Below, piece by piece: positions 9,197-16,325 of a DNA stretch of 64,000 nt. This DNA is from Rhodanobacter sp. Lineage in GTDB: Bacteria; Pseudomonadota; Gammaproteobacteria; Xanthomonadales; Rhodanobacteraceae. A program made the translations under genes and the position numbers. Under the pieces are notes generated by a model. That model was not told where the DNA came from. It searched no databases and saw only the letters and a list, made by a program, of their open reading frames with translations. Position 1 is the first letter of the stretch. Each line of letters opens with the position of its first letter. Where the stretch lies: positions 682,001-746,000 of the forward strand of contig AP031382.1 of NCBI GenBank assembly GCA_040371205.1, given 5' to 3'.

Positions 9197-10795
9197 ATGC
9201 AAGCAGGAAAGAGGGCTCGGAACCTTTTGCGGCAGGCCGGCGTGGTAGTGGTTTACCTGGTGGCGCTCGTGCTGTTCCGACAGGTTTCGATCCCTCACTG
9301 GATCATCCTGACCGGTTTCCATCTTGCGGTTCTCATGCTCGTGCCGTATCGGTACTGGCCGGCGCTGTTCGTGGGCGACACCCTCCGCCTGGCCTATGTC
9401 AGCTACAACTGCCTGGACCAGTTCGGTCCGCTCTGGGCTGCGGTGAACATCATTCCCTCGCTTGCGTTAGAGGCTCCCGTCGTGTGGTGGTTCCGCCAGC
9501 GCCTGCGGCTTTTCCCCGAGAGGGGTGCGGTGAACATGGCGGCCTTCGTTTCCTGTGCGCTGATCGTTGCCGTCATAGCCACCGGCATCACCATCGGCCA
9601 ATTGCAAATCACGCCGCTCCCGCCGGGTTATGTCATCCATTACGGCCAGGTCATCGCGCGCCTGGTGCTGGGCAATTTCATGGGAGTGCTGACGGTCGCG
9701 CCGTTCGCCCTGGTGGTGTGCCAGTGGTTTGCCGGGGAGCGTCGCGGCGGCAGGCGCCGGTTGCGCGAGGTGCTTGAAAGCCGCCTGTTCCTGGAGAGCG
9801 TGTTCGCGGTCATCCCGACACTGTGCTTCCTGGGCTGGGTCGGCCATGGCAACGAACATGTGCGCGGCATCGCGCAGATGGCCATGTTCCTTCCCGTCAT
9901 CGTCATGGCGCTGCGGCATGGTTGGCAGGGCGCGGCGACCGCCGGCATGATGGCGAGCATCGGCATCGTCCTGCTCATGCCTGCAAGGAACGACCCGGCG
10001 ACCCTGCAGGCGGAAACGCTGGTGGCGATGGCCATTTCCACCATGCTGCTGATTGGCGCGCGCCTGACCCGTCTGGACCATCGGGCGCAGCAGGAGCGCT
10101 GGGATTCGCACATGGCGATGGCGCTGGCCCAGCGCAACATCGCGCTGGGCGAAGCCCATCTGCGGATCACCGCCCAGTCGCTGGACGAGCTGCGCGACTC
10201 CCTCGATGGCGTGTTCGGCCTGATGCTGGCGCGCCTGCGCCACTCGCAGCCCACGGTGAACGACATCGGCTACCGGCGTCACGCCCAGCATGCGCAGGAG
10301 CAGCTTGTTCTGCTGACCGACAGCCTCAGTCCTTCGATGCTGCGCGAGTGCATCCTGCCGGATGCGCTGCTCCAGGGCATGCTGCCGCGTGCACTGCAGG
10401 ACGCCGGAGTGAAGTACTGGTGCGACTTCCGCGGGCCGGCGAGCCGCCTGCCGCAGCCGATGGCGCTGGCTGTCTATCGCGTCGTGTGCGAAGCCGTAGC
10501 CGAAGCCTGCGCCACCCGGGGGCCGTCGGACGTGCTGGTGAAGATACGCTGCGGCGCCCGGAACTCCGCTGCATGGGCGGTTGCGATGGTGGAAACGCGC
10601 CGTGACCCCGACCGATCCGGGGATGTGGTCTGGGAGCCGCTGCTGCAGCGCATCCAGTCGAGTACCACCGGGCTGGGCCGGAAGGCCATCGAGGACCGTG
10701 CGGCTACCTTCGACGGCGCGGTGCGCGAACGCCTGATACCCGGCGGGCGGCGCCTCATCGTGTCCTTCCGCGGTGAAAACCACCCCTGCGATTGA
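9197..10795 (+). CDS. MASE1-domain membrane protein with degenerate histidine-kinase-like C-terminus
   Basis: 532 residues. Residues ~10-300 hold about eight hydrophobic segments of the MASE1 sensor type (LVALVLFRQVSIPHWIILTG, GNFMGVLTVAPFALV and similar). Residues ~310-350 form a helical stretch where a NarL-type kinase would have its LHD phosphoacceptor box; here it reads DELRDSLDG, with no histidine. The following region resembles a HATPase fold of the NarX group (YRVVCEAVAEACATRG for the N box, TGLGRKAIEDRAATFDG for the G2 box). The N-box asparagine is replaced by glutamate and no DxGxG is seen. Inference: a membrane sensor that has lost kinase activity, or a very divergent kinase. Start ATG 9197 follows a G-rich stretch. 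It stands alone, convergent with the next gene. Confidence 0.7.
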   Translation: MQAGKRARNLLRQAGVVVVYLVALVLFRQVSIPHWIILTGFHLAVLMLVPYRYWPALFVGDTLRLAYVSYNCLDQFGPLWAAVNIIPSLALEAPVVWWFRQRLRLFPERGAVNMAAFVSCALIVAVIATGITIGQLQITPLPPGYVIHYGQVIARLVLGNFMGVLTVAPFALVVCQWFAGERRGGRRRLREVLESRLFLESVFAVIPTLCFLGWVGHGNEHVRGIAQMAMFLPVIVMALRHGWQGAATAGMMASIGIVLLMPARNDPATLQAETLVAMAISTMLLIGARLTRLDHRAQQERWDSHMAMALAQRNIALGEAHLRITAQSLDELRDSLDGVFGLMLARLRHSQPTVNDIGYRRHAQHAQEQLVLLTDSLSPSMLRECILPDALLQGMLPRALQDAGVKYWCDFRGPASRLPQPMALAVYRVVCEAVAEACATRGPSDVLVKIRCGARNSAAWAVAMVETRRDPDRSGDVVWEPLLQRIQSSTTGLGRKAIEDRAATFDGAVRERLIPGGRRLIVSFRGENHPCD

Positions 10796-10807
10796 ACGCA
10801 GGGGTGG
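10776..10807 (-). terminator. Terminator of the small secreted-protein gene, overlapping the end of the MASE1 gene
   Basis: CCACCCCTGC (10780-10789), 8-nt loop, GCAGGGGTGG (10798-10807): a perfect 10-bp stem. Read on the minus strand it is followed by TTTT, so it terminates the minus-strand gene whose stop is at 10816. It spans the stop codon of the convergent MASE1 gene and may act in both directions. Confidence 0.8.
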
Positions 10808-10815
10808 TGCGGAGA

Positions 10816-11280
10816 TCAAGGTCCGCTGGCACCCTTGATGTTGCAGTCGATCGGGTCGCACGCGGCTTGCGCCGCCGCGGCGTTCAAGCGCAAGGTGCCA
10901 TCGCTCAAGGGGGTGACGGTTACCGCCGTCTGGCCGTCGTTGTAGACCGTGGATGGCGAGGCCGTTGGCACGGCCGTGGTGGTGGCGGCGGCCGGCTGGC
11001 TGGGCGTCGTCACCAACTGGGCGTACGCACCGATCGGAAGGGTGATGTACTGGCCGCCCGCGGTGCCGACACTGCCAAGTACGTTGCCGTTGATGTCGTT
11101 GATCTGGATGTAAAGGATCCCGCCCATCGTGAAGGCGTAGACGTGGTAGTTCGGGTTGGTGCTGACGTCGCTGGCATTGGGCCATGCCTGACCGAGGCCG
11201 GTGGCCGGTGTGGAGGCCAATGCAGGGCTGGTGGCGCAGGCGAGCGACGTGGCGAGGATGACACGTGATAAGAGACGCAT
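10816..11280 (-). CDS. Small secreted hypothetical protein
   Basis: 154 residues with a clean signal peptide (MRLLSRVILATSLACATSPALAS) and no further hydrophobic segment. The mature part begins GLGQAWPNASDVSTNPNYHVY and continues with short beta-rich stretches (GGILYIQINDINGNVLGSVG). A Thr/Ala/Pro-rich linker lies in the middle, and two cysteines near the C-terminus (CDPIDC) could form a disulfide. I recognise the pattern as a conserved xanthomonad hypothetical protein but know no function. It has its own terminator, and the 237 bp upstream should hold its promoter. Confidence 0.8.
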   Translation of the reverse strand: MRLLSRVILATSLACATSPALASTPATGLGQAWPNASDVSTNPNYHVYAFTMGGILYIQINDINGNVLGSVGTAGGQYITLPIGAYAQLVTTPSQPAAATTTAVPTASPSTVYNDGQTAVTVTPLSDGTLRLNAAAAQAACDPIDCNIKGASGP

Positions 11281-11517
11281 GGCAAACCCCCTTTGGGTCG
11301 GTGAAACGCACTTCCTTCAAGCCCGGCATCGGTCGCCAGGCACTCAAGCCGGAAGCCGACACGCTCGACGAAATGCCCCGTCCGGCGGGCTTCCGCCGAA
11401 GCAGCGCCAGGTTTCATCGAGAGTGGGCCGCCGGTTGCGGGGGGAGGAGCTTAGTCCTGGGGGTGAAAGGCCTGCGTGACGGCGGGCTGTGCCTGGGCGT
11501 GTCCGGAATCGTGCCGC

Positions 11518-12387
11518 TCAGCGCCGGCCGATGGCGTCCAGCTCCGCCAGTGCATCGGCCGGCAATGCCAGTGACGCCGCCGCGAGGTTCTCGCGCAGAT
11601 GGCCGACCGACGAGGTGCCAGGGATCAGCAGGACGTTCGGCGAGCGATGCAGCAGCCAGGCGAGCGCCACCTGCATCGGCGTGGCGCCGAGGCGTTTGGC
11701 CACGCTGTCGAGCCGGTCCGATTGCAGTGGGCTGAAGCCGCCCAGGGGAAAGAACGGTACGTAGGCGACATCCATGGCGCACAGTGCGTCGATCAGCTCG
11801 TCGTCCTGGCGCTGCGCGAGGTTGTACTGGTTTTGCACGCATGCCAGGGGCGCGATGGATTGCGCCTGCTCGACCTGCGCGAGGGTCGCGTTGCTCAGGC
11901 CGAGGTGTCGGATCAGGCCTTTCGCGCGCAGCTCGGCCAGCGCGCTGAATTGCGGCTCGATGCTGCCTTCTTTCGGGGCGTGCACGTCGCCCATGAGGCG
12001 CAGGTTCACCACGTCGAGCGTGTCGAGGCCGAGGTTGCGCAGGTTGTCGTGCACGGCGCGGGTCAGCTCGACGGGGCTTTGCGCGGGGTTCCACGAAGCG
12101 TCGGCGCCGCGCACGGCCCCCACCTTGGTCACGATCGTGAGTCCGTCCGGATACGGGCTGAGCGCCTCGCGTATCAGGTGGTTGGTGACGTGCGGGCCGT
12201 AGAAGTCGCTGGTGTCGATGTGGTCGACGCCCGCCGCGACGGCTTCGCGCAGCACTTCAAGTGCTCCGGCCGGGTCCTTCGGCGGTCCGAACACGCCAGG
12301 GCCGGCGAGCTGCATGGCGCCATAGCCCATGCGGTGGACGTCGCGGTCGCCGAGTCGGAAGGTGCCGGCTTTTTCGAGGGTATTCAT
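11518..12387 (-). CDS. Aldo/keto reductase, YdbC-like
   Basis: 289-residue NADPH-dependent oxidoreductase with the (beta/alpha)8 fold of the AKR superfamily, cytoplasmic. Visible features are the N-terminal RMGYGAMQLAGPGVFG, the catalytic Asp/Tyr segment DHIDTSDFYGP, the lysine in TIVTKVG, and the C-terminal cofactor-binding LIPGTSSVGHLRENL. The position of the usual catalytic histidine reads NLRLMGD, an arginine, as I recall for E. coli YdbC. It is divergent from a LysR regulator 103 bp away, which probably controls it. The physiological substrate is not evident. Confidence 0.88.
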   Translation of the reverse strand: MNTLEKAGTFRLGDRDVHRMGYGAMQLAGPGVFGPPKDPAGALEVLREAVAAGVDHIDTSDFYGPHVTNHLIREALSPYPDGLTIVTKVGAVRGADASWNPAQSPVELTRAVHDNLRNLGLDTLDVVNLRLMGDVHAPKEGSIEPQFSALAELRAKGLIRHLGLSNATLAQVEQAQSIAPLACVQNQYNLAQRQDDELIDALCAMDVAYVPFFPLGGFSPLQSDRLDSVAKRLGATPMQVALAWLLHRSPNVLLIPGTSSVGHLRENLAAASLALPADALAELDAIGRR

Positions 12388-12490
12388 GCGTTACTCCAGG
12401 GAGTGGCGGTGGGGTGTCGGGGAGCATAGGGATTGACCACTCCATCGTTAATCCATTGGAATCGGCACGGGTTGTACGGATAGCCGAACA
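12388..12490. promoter_or_regulatory. Divergent promoter region between the aldo/keto reductase and LysR genes
   Basis: 103 bp serving both genes. It contains the AT-richer stretch CCATCGTTAATCCATTGGAA, where a LysR T-N11-A type site would be expected. No exact operator can be assigned from one sequence. Confidence 0.5.
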
Positions 12491-13399
12491 ATGAATGCCG
12501 ATTTGCCGGACCTCTTCGCCTTTCTTGCCGTGGCGCGTGCGGGCGGCTTCCGTGAAGCGGCGCGCACCGGGGATGCCTCGGCATCAAGCCTCAGCGAGGC
12601 GGTGCGCCGCCTGGAAGCCGGGCTGGGCGTTCGCCTGTTGAACCGCACCACGCGCAGCGTTGCGCCGACCGAGGCAGGCGCGCGGCTGGTCGAGCGGCTG
12701 CTGCCGGCGCTCGGCGAGGTGGAGGCCGCACTCGACGTGGTGAACCACTACCGCGACAACCCGGCGGGAACCTTGCGCATCAACGTGCCTGCCAACGTGG
12801 CGCGCACGGTGCTGTTGCCCATCATCGCCCCGTTCCTCAGACGGTATGCCGACATCCGCATCGAGGTGGTGGTGGAAGACAGCTTTGTCGACCTGCTGGC
12901 GGCGGGCTGCGATGCGGGGATCCGCTACGACGACCGGCTGGAGCAGGACATGATCGCCCTGCCCATCGGTCCGCGCACGCAGCGCATGATCACGGCGGCT
13001 TCTCCGGAGTACCTGGCGGCCCATGGCGAGCCGGAGCACCCGCGGGATCTGCTCCGGCACCGTTGCATCCGCGGCCAGTTCGCAGGGGGCGCCACGCCGG
13101 CATGGGAATTCGAGTGCGACGGAGAAATCGTCCGCATCGACGCGCCGGGCCCGCTGCAGGTGCGCCAGGGCGCGGCCCTCGACCTGGCGGTGGGCGGTGC
13201 GCTGCAGGGGCTGGGCATCATCCATCTGTTCGAGGATTGGCTGCGGCCGCATCTGGACAGCGGTGCGCTCGTGCCCATCCTGCAACCGTGGTGCCAGTCC
13301 TTCAGCGGCCCCTATCTCTACTATCCGGGGCGCAGGCATCTGCCGGCACCGCTCAAGGCGTTCGTGGAGTTCGTGCGCCACGACGTGCCGTCGACGTGA
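12491..13399 (+). CDS. LysR-family transcriptional regulator
   Basis: 302 residues. The N-terminal winged helix-turn-helix (residues ~5-65: FLAVARAGGFREAARTGDASASSLSEAVRR split across the helix pair, then LLNRTTRSVAPTEAG) is the classic LysR signature. The remainder is a two-lobed effector domain (TLRINVPANVARTVLLPIIAPFL.., WEFECDGE). It resembles LysR members that guard a neighbouring oxidoreductase gene, so it most likely regulates the divergent aldo/keto reductase. Effector unknown. Confidence 0.92.
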   Translation: MNADLPDLFAFLAVARAGGFREAARTGDASASSLSEAVRRLEAGLGVRLLNRTTRSVAPTEAGARLVERLLPALGEVEAALDVVNHYRDNPAGTLRINVPANVARTVLLPIIAPFLRRYADIRIEVVVEDSFVDLLAAGCDAGIRYDDRLEQDMIALPIGPRTQRMITAASPEYLAAHGEPEHPRDLLRHRCIRGQFAGGATPAWEFECDGEIVRIDAPGPLQVRQGAALDLAVGGALQGLGIIHLFEDWLRPHLDSGALVPILQPWCQSFSGPYLYYPGRRHLPAPLKAFVEFVRHDVPST

Positions 13400-13548
13400 T
13401 GCCTGGCTCCGGCGATCGGGGGCGAATCACTCGCGGCGGTGCCATCGGACGTTGGCTTGGGCGGGTTTGCCGCGCCTTGCGGCACATGGATTTGGATCGG
13501 TTGAAGTCAGGGTCTCGCTCGAACTTGCCCGAGAATTTTGCATTGCGA

Positions 13549-13605
13549 CATGCATGCGCTGCAGGTCGGTGTTAGCGTCCATGTAGAACGATCTAAATTT
13601 GATCG
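13549..13605 (+). promoter_or_regulatory. Promoter region and LacI-type operator of the GH2-GH3-GH125-GH92-GH2 operon
   Basis: GTAGAACGATCTAA (13583-13596) has the central CG of LacI-family operators and lies in a wider imperfect palindrome CGATCTAAATTTGATCG (13589-13605). A CATGCA element starts at 13549, 36 bp before the AGAACG core. The same two-part arrangement occurs ahead of the second TonB receptor and the third GH92 gene. A TAGCGT at 13573 could be the -10 box. Confidence 0.7.
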
Positions 13606-13655
13606 GCGACCAATGCACCACGGTTGCCCGCATCGTGGGATGGAAGAGAGGGGCA

Positions 13656-16325
13656 ATGAAGAAGCCTTGGATGCAACGCATGCCAGGATGCTGCTGGCGA
13701 CTTCTGCTGCTGGCCGCTTGCGTGCTGGCCGTACCGCCGCCGGTCGAGGCGGCGCAGTTGGCGACGCAATCGCTGGATGGCGGCTGGCAATTCCGCCTGG
13801 CGCCCGGTGACAAACACGCCGCCGAGCATCCGGATGTTGCGCGCTGGCTGCCGGCGAGCGTGCCGGGCACCGTGCAGACCGACCTGCTTGCCGCGAAGCT
13901 GGTCGCCGACCCCTACGTGCGCGACAACGAAGCGAAGATCCAGTGGGTGGGCTTGTCCGACTGGCAATACCGCAGCACCTTCGCCGTGGATGCGGCCACC
14001 TTGAAGCGCGGGCACGTGGATCTGGTGTTCGACGGCCTGGACACCTTTGCCGACGTCTCGCTCAACGGCCACCGGTTGCTGGCCGCCGACAACATGTTCC
14101 GCCGCTGGCGCGTGCCGGCGAAGGCGTGGCTGCATGCGGGGACGAACACGCTGGTGGTCACCCTGCATTCGCCGATCGCGCGCCTGCAACCGTGGTTGCT
14201 GAAGCAGCCCTACGCGCTGCCGGGCGAGTTCGACACGCCCTTCGGCGATGAACCCGAAGGCAAGCAGACCGCCAACTACGTGCGCAAGGCCGCCTGGCAG
14301 TACGGCTGGGACTGGGGGCCGCGCATCGTCACCGAAGGCATCTGGAAGGACGTGAAGCTGGAGAGCTGGGACACGTTGCGCCTCGCGGATTTCCACATTG
14401 CGCAGCCGAAAGTCACTGCGGACATGGCCGAGCTGCAGGCGCAACTCGACCTCCGCGCCGACGCCGCCGGCACGGCCAAGGTCATGTTGCGCTGGCGCGC
14501 GCCGGACGGCGCCGTGCAGTCGCAGGCCAGCGACGTCGCGCTCAAGGCCGGCGACAACCGCGTCGCCGTGCCGCTGCGCATCGCCGATCCGCAGCGCTGG
14601 TGGCCGGTGGGCTACGGCGCGCCGAACCTGTACGACTTCCACGTCGAGGTGGACATGGACGGCCACGCCGTGGCCAGCGCGGACCGCAGCACCGGCCTGC
14701 GCAGCATCGAGCTGCGGCGGCAGAAGGATCGCTGGGGCAGGAGCTTCGAGTTCGTGGTGAACGGCGTGCCGATCTTCGCCAAGGGCGCCGACGTCGTCCC
14801 GCAGGACATGTTCCCGAACCGCGTCACGCCGGCGCGCATCGACGCGATGCTGCAGTCCGCGCGCGATGCCAACATGAACATGCTGCGCGTCTGGGGCGGC
14901 GGCTACTACTTCGACGACACGTTCTACGCCGAGGCCGACAAGCTGGGCCTGATGGTGTGGCAGGACTTCATGTTCGGCGGCGCGATCCCGCCCTACGACG
15001 AGGCTTTCCGCGACAACACGCGCGTCGAGGCGATCCAGCAGGTGGATCGCCTGCGCGACCATCCCTCCATCGTCCTGTGGTGCGGCAACAACGAGGTCGA
15101 GACCGCGTGGGAGTCGTGGGACGGCAGCTTGAAGCTCAAGGCCACGGAGCCCAAGGCCGAAGTGCAGCGCATCGAACAAGGCATGCGCGAACTGTTCGAC
15201 CACACGCTGCGCGACGCGGTGGCGACACAGTCGCCCGAAACGCCGTACTGGCCGAGCACGCCGAGCAGCGACTACGACACCAAGGCCAACGTGCTGGACG
15301 ACGGCGACTACCACTACTGGAACGTGTGGTCGGGCGACGCGCTGCCGCCGACGGCCTACCTCGACGTCACCCCGCGCTTCCAGTCCGAGTACGGGCTGCA
15401 GTCCTTCCCGTCCATGGCCACGCTGCGCAGCGTGCTCGCGCCGGCCGATCTCGACATCGATTCGCCCGTGCTGCGCGCGCACCAGAAATTCGACAAGGGC
15501 CGCGGCAACCAGCGCCTGCTGATGTACGTGGAGCGCGAGTACGGCAAGCCGAAGGACTTCGCATCGCTGGTTTACCTGAGCCAGGTCATGCAGGCCGAAG
15601 GCATCCAGCTCGCCGCCGAACACCTGCGCGCCTCGCGTCCGCAGAGCATGGGTTCGCTGTACTGGCAGCTCAACGACGTGTGGCCCGGCGTGACCTGGGC
15701 CAGCATCGACTACTACGGCCGCTGGAAGGCGCTGCAGTACCACGCCAGGCGTTTCTATGCGCCGCTGCGCGTGGTGGCCATCCGCAAGGATGGCAAGACG
15801 CAGGTGTCGCTGGTCTCCGACCGCACCGAAGCATTCGACGCCGAGTTGCGCGTGCGCGTGCTCGGCATGGACGGCAAGACGCTGTGGGAGCACGCGCAGC
15901 CGGCGCACGTGGCGGCGCTGGCGAGTACGCCGGCCGGCGACTACACCGATGCACAGCTGCTGCATGGCGCCGATCCGCGCCGCACGGTGGCGGTGTTCGA
16001 GTTGCTGGACCACGGCAAGCCGGTCTCGCGCCATCTGGTCTACTTCGACGACGCGAAGAACCTGGCATTGCCCGATCCCGGCCTGAAGGCGGAGCTGTCC
16101 GCCGACGGCCGCAGCGTCACGGTGAGTGCCCAGCACCTTGCGCGCGAGGTGTGGGTGGATTTCGGCGAGGCCGGTGCCGATGCGCGCCTGTCCGACAACG
16201 CGTTCGACCTGCTGCCCGGCGAGTCGGTGACCTTGCGCGTCGACAGCACTGCCGATGCAGCCGCATTGCGGCGTGCGTTGACGGTGCGCAGCCTGTACGG
16301 CGCCACGGCAGGCACGCCGCCATGA
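13656..16325 (+). CDS. Exported GH2 beta-mannosidase (NixH-like)
   Basis: 889 residues. It removes beta-linked mannose from the non-reducing end, in N-glycan breakdown the core Man-beta-1,4-GlcNAc. The start ATG 13656 has an AGAGGGG ribosome site and opens a signal peptide (CCWRLLLLAACVLAV). The upstream in-frame start at 13599 lies inside the operator and is rejected. Domain order is the GH2 sugar-binding jelly roll (residues ~30-200), Ig-like domain, then TIM barrel. The acid/base glutamate is in WCGNNE (about E480) and the nucleophile in QSEYG (about E578), the beta-mannosidase form of these motifs. First gene of a tight operon; its stop overlaps the next start by 4 bp (ATGA). Confidence 0.93.
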   Translation: MKKPWMQRMPGCCWRLLLLAACVLAVPPPVEAAQLATQSLDGGWQFRLAPGDKHAAEHPDVARWLPASVPGTVQTDLLAAKLVADPYVRDNEAKIQWVGLSDWQYRSTFAVDAATLKRGHVDLVFDGLDTFADVSLNGHRLLAADNMFRRWRVPAKAWLHAGTNTLVVTLHSPIARLQPWLLKQPYALPGEFDTPFGDEPEGKQTANYVRKAAWQYGWDWGPRIVTEGIWKDVKLESWDTLRLADFHIAQPKVTADMAELQAQLDLRADAAGTAKVMLRWRAPDGAVQSQASDVALKAGDNRVAVPLRIADPQRWWPVGYGAPNLYDFHVEVDMDGHAVASADRSTGLRSIELRRQKDRWGRSFEFVVNGVPIFAKGADVVPQDMFPNRVTPARIDAMLQSARDANMNMLRVWGGGYYFDDTFYAEADKLGLMVWQDFMFGGAIPPYDEAFRDNTRVEAIQQVDRLRDHPSIVLWCGNNEVETAWESWDGSLKLKATEPKAEVQRIEQGMRELFDHTLRDAVATQSPETPYWPSTPSSDYDTKANVLDDGDYHYWNVWSGDALPPTAYLDVTPRFQSEYGLQSFPSMATLRSVLAPADLDIDSPVLRAHQKFDKGRGNQRLLMYVEREYGKPKDFASLVYLSQVMQAEGIQLAAEHLRASRPQSMGSLYWQLNDVWPGVTWASIDYYGRWKALQYHARRFYAPLRVVAIRKDGKTQVSLVSDRTEAFDAELRVRVLGMDGKTLWEHAQPAHVAALASTPAGDYTDAQLLHGADPRRTVAVFELLDHGKPVSRHLVYFDDAKNLALPDPGLKAELSADGRSVTVSAQHLAREVWVDFGEAGADARLSDNAFDLLPGESVTLRVDSTADAAALRRALTVRSLYGATAGTPP

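Noticed and set aside
9467-11362. 631-codon minus-strand frame across the MASE1 gene
   Set aside because: Antisense shadow; the true minus-strand gene in this region is the 154-residue secreted protein in another frame.
11281-11517. Riboswitch search upstream of the small secreted-protein gene
   Set aside because: GC-rich sequence with some pairing potential but none of the conserved cores of known riboswitches recognised.
13599-13655. Upstream start of the GH2 mannosidase at 13599
   Set aside because: It lies inside the operator and would add 19 residues before a clear signal peptide; ATG 13656 has a ribosome site.
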